This document shows, piece after piece, positions 1-9,226 of a DNA stretch of 64,000 nt. Below the pieces are notes generated by a model. The model ran no database searches. It was not told where the DNA came from and saw only the letters and a list, made by a program, of their open reading frames with translations. Position 1 is the stretch's first letter. Every line of letters begins with the position of its first letter. The translations under genes and the position numbers were made by a program. The stretch comes from Dyadobacter linearis (GTDB lineage: Bacteria; Bacteroidota; Bacteroidia; Cytophagales; Spirosomataceae), in the NCBI RefSeq assembly GCF_907165045.1, contig NZ_CAJRAU010000003.1:558001-622000 (forward strand), in the 5' to 3' direction.

Positions 1-1
1 A

Positions 2-2170
2 GGCTACTCTCTGGATGATATTTCGACGATCCGGAGACGATTGCAGCAAACATCCAAAAGTAATAATGCACAAAACGATCCAAACCGGGATCAGATTGAT
101 GAAACCCGTGAACAAGATGACCGGGACGAGCTGGATGACGAAACTAATAATGAAAGAGATTCCACAGCAGCAGGTCGGGCGCAGATGCGCAGGCTCAGCC
201 GGACTTTCGGATCAGCGTTTTTTGGCAGGTCGGCAGCTACTTTTGAACCAAATCTTAGAATACCAACTCCTAAAAACTATATTCTTGGCCCAGACGACGA
301 GCTGATCGTTGATATTTACGGCAATTCGGTTGATAACTTCCGCATGAAGATCAGTCCGGAAGGAACTGTGAAAATGCTGAATCTGGCGCCGGTTTATGTA
401 AATGGAATGACCATAGAGCAAGCCAACGAACGGATTGTTAACAGGCTCAGACAAGCATATTCAACATTAAACAGACCCGGATCAGGAACGTATTCCACTA
501 TTACACTTGGTAACGTCAGGAGTATCCGGGTGATGATCATCGGCGAAGCGGTTCAACCAGGTACTTATACGGTTTCCTCACTTGCCACTGCATTTAATGC
601 GCTTTATGTATCTGGTGGCCCGAACCGCAATGGATCTTACCGTAATATTGAGATTATCCGTGCCAATAAAGTTATTCGCAAAATAGATCTTTACCGGTTT
701 CTGATCGACGGAGATTTGCAGGACAATGTCGCGCTGCAGGATCAGGACATTATATTAATTCGTCCTTATGAAGTCAGGATCGAATTGGCTGGTCAGGTGA
801 AGAAGAGCGGCATTTTCGAAGCGAAGGCTGGGGAAACTTTGAAAGATATGATCCGGTATTCTGGTGGCTATGCGCCTGAGGCTTACACTGATATGATCCA
901 GTACCAACGCAATACCGGTAACAATTTCGTGATCGGTACGATTGACTCCACTCAGATTTCCTCTTTTACGCCCAAAAACGGTGACATTTATACTGTCAAG
1001 AGAATTCTGGATGTAATCGCCAACCAGGTTGAAATCCGCGGGGCTGTAACCAGGCCGGGTTTTTATCCTTTGGATGAGAAAACAAAAACGGTTAAAGAGC
1101 TGATCAATATTGCGCAGGGAATCGGACAGCGGGCATTCTTAAACCGTGCACTATTAGAAAGAGCCAGCGGAGATACACAAACCGGGCTTGTTGCGATCGA
1201 TCTTAGGAAATTAATTAATAACGAAATACCCGACATTCAACTTTTGCCAGGAGATGTCCTGACAATCAAGTCGGTAGAAGATCTGAAAGAATTTACTTAT
1301 CTGTCAATCGACGGATCGATAATCAATCCGGGAGCCTATTACTATTATAAAGATATCACGATTGCCGACCTTATTTTCCAAGCCGGCGGCTACACAGAAG
1401 GTGGGGTTCCCTATCGCATTGAAGTATCGCGCCGGGTGAAAAACGATACGATCGGCCTTCCCGAATCACAGAATGTGCGGATCTTCACACTGAATGTGAC
1501 TGATAACCTGGTATTGAATGAGGAAGATCAAAAATTCAAGCTGCTTCCCTACGACATTGTATTGGTAAGAAAATCGCCTCGCTACGAAAGTCAGAAAATC
1601 GTTACGGTTGCAGGCGAGGTAACTTACCCAGGTACCTATACCATTCTTAATAACTTCGAACGCATTTCCGATTTGTTCCCGAAAGTTGGCGGCATGAAAA
1701 AGGAAGCATACATTGAAGGCGCCCGTTTTTACCGGAACAGAGAACTTGTGGCACTTGATTTGAAAGCAATTGTTGAAAAGCCAAATATTCCGGCGAACCT
1801 CCTTCTGGTAGACGGGGATACATTATACATTCCGAAAAAATCTGAGATGATCCGAATTCAGGGAGGCGTGTATAATCCTTCGGTAATGAATTTTGATAGA
1901 GGATTTAATTTTAAAGAATATATTTCTCAGGCGGGAGGCTACACGGAAAGAGCACGCAAAAACAGGACCTATGTTTCCTATCCAAACGGAAGAACGTACA
2001 GAACCAATAAATTTCTGTTTTTCCGGTCCTACCCTCGGGTTGAACCTGGTTCGGTGATCACGGTTCCGATGAAAGAACCTAGAAACGAGCAGCCAATGTC
2101 CCGTGGCGAGCGCCTTGCGATTATCTCACTATTCACAACTCTCGCTATTGCGATGATACGTATTCTCTAA
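2..2170 (+). CDS. Wza-like polysaccharide export protein with SLBB repeats (5' end outside window)
   Basis: This is an outer-membrane polysaccharide export (OPX) protein that would form the exit channel for the polymer made by the downstream genes. The frame is open to the left edge, so the true start lies upstream; a TTG at 41 is only the first internal start-like codon. A Poly_export segment (motif ILGPDDELIVDIYG near 290-330) is followed by about six SLBB-type repeats, each marked by a G-x-V-x-x-P-G core (GEAVQPG, GQVKKSG, GAVTRPG, GSIINPG, GEVTYPG, GGVYNPS). A hydrophobic C-terminal helix ends the protein. E. coli Wza has far fewer SLBB repeats; long multi-SLBB versions are common in Bacteroidota. 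The next gene starts 2 bases after the stop, so they are surely co-transcribed. Confidence 0.9.
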   Translation, partial: GYSLDDISTIRRRLQQTSKSNNAQNDPNRDQIDETREQDDRDELDDETNNERDSTAAGRAQMRRLSRTFGSAFFGRSAATFEPNLRIPTPKNYILGPDDELIVDIYGNSVDNFRMKISPEGTVKMLNLAPVYVNGMTIEQANERIVNRLRQAYSTLNRPGSGTYSTITLGNVRSIRVMIIGEAVQPGTYTVSSLATAFNALYVSGGPNRNGSYRNIEIIRANKVIRKIDLYRFLIDGDLQDNVALQDQDIILIRPYEVRIELAGQVKKSGIFEAKAGETLKDMIRYSGGYAPEAYTDMIQYQRNTGNNFVIGTIDSTQISSFTPKNGDIYTVKRILDVIANQVEIRGAVTRPGFYPLDEKTKTVKELINIAQGIGQRAFLNRALLERASGDTQTGLVAIDLRKLINNEIPDIQLLPGDVLTIKSVEDLKEFTYLSIDGSIINPGAYYYYKDITIADLIFQAGGYTEGGVPYRIEVSRRVKNDTIGLPESQNVRIFTLNVTDNLVLNEEDQKFKLLPYDIVLVRKSPRYESQKIVTVAGEVTYPGTYTILNNFERISDLFPKVGGMKKEAYIEGARFYRNRELVALDLKAIVEKPNIPANLLLVDGDTLYIPKKSEMIRIQGGVYNPSVMNFDRGFNFKEYISQAGGYTERARKNRTYVSYPNGRTYRTNKFLFFRSYPRVEPGSVITVPMKEPRNEQPMSRGERLAIISLFTTLAIAMIRIL

Positions 2171-2172
2171 GT

Positions 2173-3222
2173 ATGCTGGAAAACAAGATTATAACTAAGA
2201 GAGAAACTCTTGAAGTCAGCGTTGCGGATTTGCTGAATTTTGTCAGAAAGTATCTTTTTATTCTGTTGATCGTGTCCGCCTGTTTTGGTGTAATCGGAAT
2301 CTTGTACAGCTTTCTTTTACCCAAAATGTTTACTGCACAAACGATACTGCTGCCTGAATATAGTATGTCAGGAAGAAGCTCGTTTTTTAGTATGGCAGTG
2401 ACAGCTGAGCGGGGAGGCGCAGAAAAATTGGTACCAGAGCTCTATCCTAATATTTTAAGAAGTACGCCTTTTGGTCAGTATTTGCTGCAACAGCCAGTTA
2501 TTGATGCATCGGGCAAAAAGTATAACAATTTGAGGGAATACTTTGCACGCGATACAACGCAGAGCTTCGTATCACGTGCGATGTCAATCTTCAAATCCAA
2601 ACCTGCTCCTGCAAAGTCTCAACCGGCTCTTCCAAAATCCGACATCTTATCTATTTCTGCGGAAGAGCAAGCAAAGATTTCCCGAGCTATGGGATTAGTT
2701 ACGATTTCTGTTGACGATAAAAATGGTATCATCACAATCGAAAGTGAAATGACCGATCCTGTTGTCGCGGCTGTCATAGTCGAGAGTTCTAAAAAATACC
2801 TGATTCAGTACGTCGAAGATTATAGAACGTCAAGAACAAGCGACCAGGCTGCATTTCTGGAAGAGAGAGTCCGGGAATCCAGGTCAAGACAAGACAGGGC
2901 GGAATATGCTTTACAAAGTTACAGGGATCGAAATAGGAATGCTTTTCTTAATGTTGCAAGAATTGAAGAGCAACGTCTTCAAGCGGAATATGTACTTGCG
3001 CAATCCATTTATTCCGACCTTGTTGTTAAACTAGAACAGTCCAAAATTAAGGTGAAAGAAGAGAAACCGGTATTTAAGATCCTCGAACCGGCAAAAGTCC
3101 CGATCAATAAAAGCAGTCCAAAGAGGCTGATGATAGCAATAGTTTTTGCTGTTGCAGGCGCCATTCTTACAATGATTTACGTGATTTTCTTCAAAGAAAA
3201 GCTTCATGAAAAGCTCCTTTGA
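2173..3222 (+). CDS. Wzz/GumC-like polysaccharide chain-length regulator
   Basis: This inner-membrane polysaccharide co-polymerase would set polymer length and couple to the export channel. It has the classic layout: a short cytosolic N-terminus, a first membrane helix at about residues 27-50, a periplasmic domain with a coiled-coil-like stretch at about 215-290 rich in E, R and Q, a PxxP-type region (ILEPAKVPINKSSPKR) and a second membrane helix at about 318-342. The protein stops there with no Walker motifs or tyrosine-rich tail, so it is a Wzz-type protein without the kinase domain of Wzc. It starts 2 bases after the SLBB gene. Family assignment rests on layout and the Pro-rich pre-TM2 motif. 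Confidence 0.85.
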   Translation: MLENKIITKRETLEVSVADLLNFVRKYLFILLIVSACFGVIGILYSFLLPKMFTAQTILLPEYSMSGRSSFFSMAVTAERGGAEKLVPELYPNILRSTPFGQYLLQQPVIDASGKKYNNLREYFARDTTQSFVSRAMSIFKSKPAPAKSQPALPKSDILSISAEEQAKISRAMGLVTISVDDKNGIITIESEMTDPVVAAVIVESSKKYLIQYVEDYRTSRTSDQAAFLEERVRESRSRQDRAEYALQSYRDRNRNAFLNVARIEEQRLQAEYVLAQSIYSDLVVKLEQSKIKVKEEKPVFKILEPAKVPINKSSPKRLMIAIVFAVAGAILTMIYVIFFKEKLHEKLL

Positions 3223-3290
3223 TTTAACTACACCCTAAAAAATATTACAAGTCAACGTTATTCATTAATCACACTATTAACCCCGATTCC

Positions 3291-4064
3291 ATGAAGGTAG
3301 TATTGCTTGCAGGTGGATTAGGCACTCGCTTATCCGAAGAAACAGTATCAAGACCTAAACCAATGGTTGAAATAGGTGGAAGCCCTATTTTGTGGCATAT
3401 CATGAAGATATATGCTTCACATGGCTTCAACGACTTCGTTGTTTGTCTGGGCTACAAGGGATATGTAATCAAAGAGTATTTCGCAAACTACTTCCTTCAC
3501 CAATCCGATGTCACTTTCGATATGAAGGAGAACCGGATGGAAATTCATAATTCGCAGGCAGAACCCTGGCGTGTTACACTAGTAGACACCGGGCTGGAAA
3601 CAATGACAGGCGGCCGAGTAAAAAGAGTGCAGAAATATCTCGATAACCAGCCATTTCTATTAACGTATGGTGATGGAGTGGGAAGTGTCGATATTAAGCA
3701 ACTTGTAAATTTTCATCAAAAAAATAAGAAGCTGCTGACAGTTACCGCCGTACAGCCATCTGGCCGATTCGGAGCACTGAATATTTCCGAGAACGACGAC
3801 AGCGTTTTATCATTTATGGAAAAACCAAAAGGTGATGGCGCATGGATCAACGGAGGCTTTTTTGTTTGCGAACCGGAGGTATTGAATTATATATCTGCTG
3901 ACAGTACAGTCTTTGAAAAAGATCCGCTTGAAAACATTGCTGCCGACGGTCAAATGGTTGCTCATAGGCACAATGGTTTTTGGAAACCTATGGATACCCT
4001 CCGCGACAAACAAGAATTGGAAAATTTGTGGAATTCTGGGCAGGCGCCGTGGAAAAATTGGTAA
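3291..4064 (+). CDS. rfbF: Glucose-1-phosphate cytidylyltransferase
   Basis: This enzyme joins CTP and glucose-1-phosphate to give CDP-glucose, the first step of CDP-activated deoxysugar synthesis. The N-terminal nucleotidyltransferase signature GGLGTRL...RPKPMVEIGG is intact, with the family's SPILWHIMKIY continuation, and the sugar-binding motif EKPKGDGAWINGGFFV lies near residue 180. The length of 257 residues is normal for RfbF/DdhA. The next gene encodes the matching CDP-glucose 4,6-dehydratase and begins 8 bases after this stop. A 68-base gap separates it from the Wzz-like gene; no terminator or clear promoter is visible there. Confidence 0.95.
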   Translation: MKVVLLAGGLGTRLSEETVSRPKPMVEIGGSPILWHIMKIYASHGFNDFVVCLGYKGYVIKEYFANYFLHQSDVTFDMKENRMEIHNSQAEPWRVTLVDTGLETMTGGRVKRVQKYLDNQPFLLTYGDGVGSVDIKQLVNFHQKNKKLLTVTAVQPSGRFGALNISENDDSVLSFMEKPKGDGAWINGGFFVCEPEVLNYISADSTVFEKDPLENIAADGQMVAHRHNGFWKPMDTLRDKQELENLWNSGQAPWKNW

Positions 4065-4072
4065 GTTCTCTT

Positions 4073-5152
4073 ATGAATTACGAACATCTGTCTCAATACT
4101 ACAGAGGGAAAAAAGTATTTCTTACTGGACATACGGGCTTCAAGGGTAGCTGGCTTCTCTACTGGCTCCATTTACTGGGTGCGGAGGTAAAAGGTTACGC
4201 GCTGGCCCCAGTTCATGAAAACGACCTATATAATTGCATAAACGGCGGTTCGCTTTGCTCCTCCGTTATCGCCAATATCATGGACCGGGAACGCCTTGCG
4301 AAGGAGATAACATCTTTTCAACCAGACTTCATTTTCCATCTTGCAGCCCAGCCACTCGTTAGGCTTTCTTACGAGATCCCTTCTGAGACCTTTGCAGTCA
4401 ATGCGGTTGGAACGGCGCATGTACTTGATGCAGTCAGACTTTTGCCAAATCCATGTGCTACGGTACTGATTACAACCGACAAAGTTTACGAGAACAAAGA
4501 GTGGCATTTTCCCTACCGGGAAGTTGATCAGCTGGGGGGTTATGACCCTTATAGTGCCAGTAAAGCTTGCGCCGAGCTACTAATTGGTTCATACAGGAAT
4601 TCTTTCTTTAATCCGGCAGCTTATGATTCCCACCAAAAAGCAATAGCAAGTGCGAGAGCCGGAAATGTAATTGGCGGTGGTGATTGGGCGAAGGATAGGA
4701 TCATACCTGATATTGTGAGAGCATTGCAAAGCGACGATGTGATCACAGTCCGAAATCCTAAGTCGGTAAGACCGTGGCAGCATGTACTTGAACCGCTGAG
4801 CGGCTATCTGCATTTAGGTGCAAAGCTTATTGATAATCCGGTCAAATATAGCAGGAGTTATAATTTCGGACCTTTTGCAGAAGATAACCTGACTGTGCAA
4901 GAACTAGCTGAACAGGCGATTGCTTATTGGGGAAGCGGCAGGTACGAAACACCCGTGCTGACCGAGCAGCCACATGAGGCCGGCCTTCTTAAACTAGACA
5001 TCAGTCTCGCAATGAATGAGTTGCATTGGAAACCAAAATACGATGCGCGAACTGCAATTGCGAAAACTTTGGAATGGTATAAAACCTTTACAAATGCACC
5101 CACTGAAATAGCGGCGCAAACGAAGGAGACAATTCTAGCTTATGCGAAATAA
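4073..5152 (+). CDS. rfbG: CDP-glucose 4,6-dehydratase
   Basis: This NAD-dependent short-chain dehydratase converts CDP-glucose to CDP-4-keto-6-deoxyglucose. It has a Rossmann start (TGHTGFKGSW), the catalytic Y-x3-K in DPYSASKAC, and the signature VRPWQHVLEPL that distinguishes RfbG from dTDP- and GDP-sugar dehydratases. I chose the ATG at 4073 (359 residues), which gives the usual family start MNYEHLSQYYRGKKVF; an in-frame ATG at 3980 would overlap rfbF by 85 bases and add an unrelated stretch. The 3' end overlaps the next gene by 11 bases, suggesting translational coupling. Confidence 0.95.
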   Translation: MNYEHLSQYYRGKKVFLTGHTGFKGSWLLYWLHLLGAEVKGYALAPVHENDLYNCINGGSLCSSVIANIMDRERLAKEITSFQPDFIFHLAAQPLVRLSYEIPSETFAVNAVGTAHVLDAVRLLPNPCATVLITTDKVYENKEWHFPYREVDQLGGYDPYSASKACAELLIGSYRNSFFNPAAYDSHQKAIASARAGNVIGGGDWAKDRIIPDIVRALQSDDVITVRNPKSVRPWQHVLEPLSGYLHLGAKLIDNPVKYSRSYNFGPFAEDNLTVQELAEQAIAYWGSGRYETPVLTEQPHEAGLLKLDISLAMNELHWKPKYDARTAIAKTLEWYKTFTNAPTEIAAQTKETILAYAK

Positions 5153-6032
5153 AGTTGCAGTTATCGGTAGCGACTCTTTTCTTTCCATTGATCTGGTGAA
5201 GTCACTCCTACCTGAATATGATATTACTGGGTTCAGCCGAAACAACAACCAGCAGCTCGGAGAGCACATTGTCTTCGCTTTTCCGGATAGAAAAATTGAT
5301 CTTCAATCGCTACTGAGTTTCGATCATATTGTCTATTGTGCGGGAAGTGGCATTCAAGCGGGCAAAGGTGAAGACTATTTGTATGAACTCAATACCTATC
5401 TTCCGATTGAAATCGCATTGTTCCTAAACAAGCATAACTTCGAAGGGAAATATATCACTTTTGGGTCTTATGCCGAGATCGGGAATAACTCGGAGGACCG
5501 TTCCTATACTGAGGATGATTTGTTGCTTTCGAAACTCCCGGTGCCTAATAATTACTGTGTTTCAAAGCGCCTGTTATCCCGGTTTTTTGACAGTGCAAAT
5601 TTATCTATCCGGTTTTTTCACCTCATTCTGCCGACCATTTACGGAAAAGGTGAAAATTCGATGCGGCTTATTCCCTACCTCGTTTCTTCGTTAACAAGTA
5701 AACAAAGACCAAAGCTTACCGGAGGGCATCAGAAAAGACAATATATTCATTCTAAGGATATAGCGTCGCTTTTAAAGGCGCTGCTGCAATCGGTTAATGT
5801 GCCAGCAGGAATCTATAATGTGCCAAGTTATGAAACGCGGTTTGTCAAGGATATTGTCGCAAGCATTTATTCGGCGCTCAGCGCAGATGAATCGCTGGCA
5901 CCTGAAAGCTTGCAGCGGTATGATGAAACCATGAAATACCTGGAACTAGATTTTACCAAAATGAAAAACCAGTTTCCGGCGTGGCAACCAACCATTTCCA
6001 TTTTAGACAGTATCGAGGAATACCTCGACTGA
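5142..6032 (+). CDS. NAD-dependent epimerase/reductase acting on a CDP-deoxysugar (probable)
   Basis: This is an extended SDR protein of 296 residues. It has a somewhat degenerate dinucleotide-binding start (VIGSDSFLS), the active-site serine region TFGSYAEIG, and a Y-x3-K motif in NNYCVSKRL. Its position right after rfbF and rfbG, with an 11-base overlap, makes the 4-keto group of CDP-4-keto-6-deoxyglucose its likely target (inference), either by reduction or epimerisation, giving the finished CDP-6-deoxyhexose. The exact stereochemistry cannot be read from sequence. The enzymes needed to remove the 3-hydroxyl (DdhC and DdhD) are not in the window. Confidence 0.75.
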   Translation: MRNKVAVIGSDSFLSIDLVKSLLPEYDITGFSRNNNQQLGEHIVFAFPDRKIDLQSLLSFDHIVYCAGSGIQAGKGEDYLYELNTYLPIEIALFLNKHNFEGKYITFGSYAEIGNNSEDRSYTEDDLLLSKLPVPNNYCVSKRLLSRFFDSANLSIRFFHLILPTIYGKGENSMRLIPYLVSSLTSKQRPKLTGGHQKRQYIHSKDIASLLKALLQSVNVPAGIYNVPSYETRFVKDIVASIYSALSADESLAPESLQRYDETMKYLELDFTKMKNQFPAWQPTISILDSIEEYLD

Positions 6033-6084
6033 GTACTTAAATAATGTGAATGGCATGTCAAGCATTGTCACTCACTACAGGAAT

Positions 6085-7014
6085 ATGAAACTCAATATCG
6101 TTATACCAACATATAACCGAGCAGATTTTTTAATCAGGAATCTTGAAATACTCGAGGAAATAATAGTTCGCGGGAAGTTTACGGATGAAATCTCAATCAT
6201 CGTTTCAGAAAATTGTTCGCCGGATGACACTTTTAAACTCGTAACTGCGTACAAGGGACACTCTCAACTGCAAATAGAGTTGTTTCGCCAAACTGAAAAT
6301 ATTGGCTTGAAAGCGAATGTATTGTTTGTTCTTGGTAAAGCAAAGGCTGAATATGTCATGTTCCTTGGCGATGACGATTACATTAGCTACGAATACCTCG
6401 CAGCATGTATGCTCATTTTGAGGAACGATCCCGAAACATCATATATAGTCCCAAACTACGTTCCGGTATCGATCGAAGACAAAATTGTTTCTGATTCACG
6501 GGAGCCTGTCGGACCTGTAAAAATGATGGCAGCAGGTCAAAAAGCGATTCTCAAATATGCCTGGAAAGCGCATCAGATGAGTGGTCTTATTTTCAAAACG
6601 CAGGGACTATTCGATGAATACAACAAGTATAAAGTTGATAATCTATATCCATACGTATTTTTCGCAGGAATGTGCGCGCTGCGAGGAACAACTTATCAGG
6701 TAAGCGAATTTCCTGTTAGGGTAGTACAGCCGATAAAGAAGAAAGATTGGGGATACGGAAAGGACGGGCTGATTAATGACCTTTTTGATAATTATAGAAA
6801 GCTTCCTATCTCGTCAGGTCTTCGCTTCAAGTCGGAGGCTTCGTTAATGTTCACCCAGTACTGGCGCCTGACTATGTATAGCGTTCATGGCCAAAAAGCA
6901 TTTTGGAAAGCAGCGTGGAATATTGCTTTTGCGAAAAATGCGAGTATCTGGTTTACCTTATTTTTCCCGTTCATGCTGGTATTGATCAAGCTTAGAAGAA
7001 AATTTGAAGCATAA
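6085..7014 (+). CDS. Glycosyltransferase family 2
   Basis: This is a GT-A fold transferase that adds one sugar of the repeat unit from a nucleotide-sugar donor to a lipid-linked acceptor at the cytoplasmic membrane. The N-terminus is typical (NIVIPTYNRADFL) and the metal-binding acidic cluster is LGDDDYIS near residue 105. A hydrophobic C-terminal helix (WFTLFFPFMLVLIKL) may tether it to the membrane. The ATG at 6085 places the conserved beta strand at the second residue as in relatives; a GTG at 6046 and an ATG at 6055 are in-frame alternatives. Its stop codon shares a base with the next start (TAATG). Donor and linkage are unknown. Confidence 0.85.
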   Translation: MKLNIVIPTYNRADFLIRNLEILEEIIVRGKFTDEISIIVSENCSPDDTFKLVTAYKGHSQLQIELFRQTENIGLKANVLFVLGKAKAEYVMFLGDDDYISYEYLAACMLILRNDPETSYIVPNYVPVSIEDKIVSDSREPVGPVKMMAAGQKAILKYAWKAHQMSGLIFKTQGLFDEYNKYKVDNLYPYVFFAGMCALRGTTYQVSEFPVRVVQPIKKKDWGYGKDGLINDLFDNYRKLPISSGLRFKSEASLMFTQYWRLTMYSVHGQKAFWKAAWNIAFAKNASIWFTLFFPFMLVLIKLRRKFEA

Positions 7015-8459
7015 TGCATATTCAAGGGGAGATCAGGCGCGGAACGATTGCGATTTTTATATCGAAGTACAGTAATATCCTAATCGGTTTGGGAATTAAC
7101 TCAGTGCTGGCACGCCTTCTTTCTCCTGGCGAATACGGCATTCTGGGTATTGTGACTGTTTTTATTTCATTCTTTTACATTCTCAGCGATATTGGAATTG
7201 GCGTTGCAATTATTCAGGATCAAACTCTGACACAGAAAGACACTTCTGATATTTTCAAGATCAGCATTTTCCTTAGTCTCGTACTCGCCATTTCATTTGC
7301 ATTGCTATCGTCGGCGATTGCCTGGTATTACGAAAGCGATGTTTATATTCCGATTGGGCAGTTGCTTGCAATCAGTGTGTTTTTTAGTTCTATGACGGTT
7401 GTACCTAAAAGTCTGCTGTCAAAATCTCGCTCATTCAGGCTGATTGGAACTATTGAGGTCATTGTAGCGGTATGCACTGGCGGCTGCGCTATCTTCTTAG
7501 CCAGCCGGGGATGGAGTTATTATTCAATTGTCTGGCGCTCAATTCTTTCAAGCATCATTATTTTCTTTCTGCATGTGTATTTTTCGAAGCTGATCGTCTT
7601 CAAAGGTTTCAGTTTGGACGGCTTCCGGAAAATCGCGAGGTATTCCTTTTTTCAGTTTGCATTCAATTTCATCAACTACTTTTCAAGGAATCTCGATAAT
7701 ATATTAATAGGAAAGTTCATGGGTAATCAAAGCCTGGGTATTTACAATCAGTCCTACCAATTGATGATGTACCCGGTTTCAAACCTGACACATGTAATTA
7801 CCCCGGTTTTACACCCAGTTCTTGCGAAATTTAAAGATCAGCCAAAAGTAATTTTTGAGGAATATCTGAAAGTAGTTAATGTACTGTCAATGCTTGGTGT
7901 TCCGATCTCCATATTGATTTTCTTCGCGGCTGATGAGATCATCTACATTTTGCTTGGCAGTAAATGGGCAGGAGTGGTTCCTATTTTAAGAATATTTAGT
8001 GTGACTATCTGGCTGCAAATGATTACTTCCAGCGCAGGCGCCATATTCCAGGCGGTAGGACGAACAGATATTTTATTTAAGCTAGGCCTTTTCAGTGCGG
8101 CTACAATCGTGCTTTCTATCTTTACCGGAGTGATTTATTTTAATTCGCTCAATGCAACGGCTGTTTCCCTGTCTATTGCCTTTGCGGTAAATTTCCTGGT
8201 TGTTTTTTACATTCTGGTTTCCAATCTCCTGAGGGAAAATTTCGGAGCGTTCCTAAGAATTATTTCCTCACAGCTGATTTTGGCTATTGTATTAATCGTA
8301 TCGCTGAGTATCACTGAAAGGTACATTATAACAAATCTAGGTCAGCCAAATATCCTTTCACTGGCAGTAAAAGTCATCATCGTCGGAATCGCATTCTTGT
8401 TATTTCATTTTAGTCAGTTCCTAGCTATCTTAAAGAGATTTAGAAAGACTACCACTTAG
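7014..8459 (+). CDS. Wzx-like oligosaccharide flippase (MOP superfamily)
   Basis: This polytopic membrane protein of 481 residues would flip the undecaprenyl-linked repeat unit to the periplasmic face. It opens with the family start GEIRRGTIAIFISKYSNILI, followed by some 12-14 hydrophobic helices. The segment NILIGKFMGNQSLGIYNQSYQ around residues 225-245 is characteristic of the WzxC/polysaccharide_synt_3 branch. It begins one base before the previous gene ends, so translation is probably coupled. No other flippase or ABC exporter is in the window, which fits a Wzx/Wzy-dependent pathway together with the EpsG-like polymerase at 11250. Confidence 0.9.
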   Translation: MHIQGEIRRGTIAIFISKYSNILIGLGINSVLARLLSPGEYGILGIVTVFISFFYILSDIGIGVAIIQDQTLTQKDTSDIFKISIFLSLVLAISFALLSSAIAWYYESDVYIPIGQLLAISVFFSSMTVVPKSLLSKSRSFRLIGTIEVIVAVCTGGCAIFLASRGWSYYSIVWRSILSSIIIFFLHVYFSKLIVFKGFSLDGFRKIARYSFFQFAFNFINYFSRNLDNILIGKFMGNQSLGIYNQSYQLMMYPVSNLTHVITPVLHPVLAKFKDQPKVIFEEYLKVVNVLSMLGVPISILIFFAADEIIYILLGSKWAGVVPILRIFSVTIWLQMITSSAGAIFQAVGRTDILFKLGLFSAATIVLSIFTGVIYFNSLNATAVSLSIAFAVNFLVVFYILVSNLLRENFGAFLRIISSQLILAIVLIVSLSITERYIITNLGQPNILSLAVKVIIVGIAFLLFHFSQFLAILKRFRKTTT

Positions 8460-8500
8460 AAATCGATTACTAAATATTCATTTACACATCACAAAAAATT

Positions 8501-9211
8501 ATGTACGAAAGAGAGCCCGGTATTGACAGACTTTACCCTTCTATATTTGGAAGAATGGCAACACGCTATTATTATCTTCGCCAATTGCGACAGGCTATTG
8601 AAACAGTGATCAAAAATTACGTCGCAAACAGCCCCGTGAAACTCGTTTTAGCCGATTACGGCTGCGGCAATAAGCCTTACGAATCCCTGGTCGCTCCTTT
8701 TGTTGAAAAATACATTGGAGTGGATTTGCCCGCTAATAAGATTGCAGACATTCACATTAAACCGGAAGGCACGATTGCACTAGAAGGTGAGACCCTTGAC
8801 GTAGTATTGTCTACGCAAGTTTTAGAGCACGTAGTAAATCCGGCGTTTTATCTTACAGAAGCGCACCGTGTTTTGAAAAATTCAGGACAGCTTATTCTGA
8901 GTACGCACGGATACTGGATGTTTCATCCTGACCCCACCGACTTTTGGCGCTGGACTTCAACCGGCTTGCGGAAAATTGTTGAGGATGCTGGGTTTGAGGT
9001 GGTATATTTCAGAGGCATCATCGGTCGCTCAGCGATGGGGTTACAACTCTTTCAGGACGGTATCACATTCGTTATACCGAAATTTTTACGTCCCGTGCTT
9101 GCACTGGTTATGCAGCCCTTGATCATTTTGTTTGATAAAATAACTTCGCAGGGAACGAAGGACCGCGACGCCTGTACTTTCATATTAGTCGCGAAGAAAA
9201 AAGTCGCCTAA
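8501..9211 (+). CDS. Class I SAM-dependent methyltransferase
   Basis: This cytosolic protein of 236 residues has a SAM-binding motif I at DYGCGNKPYESL (about residue 52), an acidic residue ending beta-2 (YIGVDLP), and the motif STQVLEHVVNPAFYL followed by AHRVLKNSGQLILST, all typical of Methyltransf_11 proteins. Such enzymes in polysaccharide loci usually O-methylate a sugar or cap a chain, but the substrate cannot be read here. It lies 41 bases after the flippase gene and is followed directly by a glycosyltransferase, so it belongs to the same operon. Confidence 0.85.
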   Translation: MYEREPGIDRLYPSIFGRMATRYYYLRQLRQAIETVIKNYVANSPVKLVLADYGCGNKPYESLVAPFVEKYIGVDLPANKIADIHIKPEGTIALEGETLDVVLSTQVLEHVVNPAFYLTEAHRVLKNSGQLILSTHGYWMFHPDPTDFWRWTSTGLRKIVEDAGFEVVYFRGIIGRSAMGLQLFQDGITFVIPKFLRPVLALVMQPLIILFDKITSQGTKDRDACTFILVAKKKVA

Positions 9212-9226
9212 TTGCCGCAACATTTG

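Noticed and set aside
3980..4072. Longer N-terminus for rfbG
   Set aside because: The extension overlaps the end of rfbF in another frame and is not seen in RfbG proteins.
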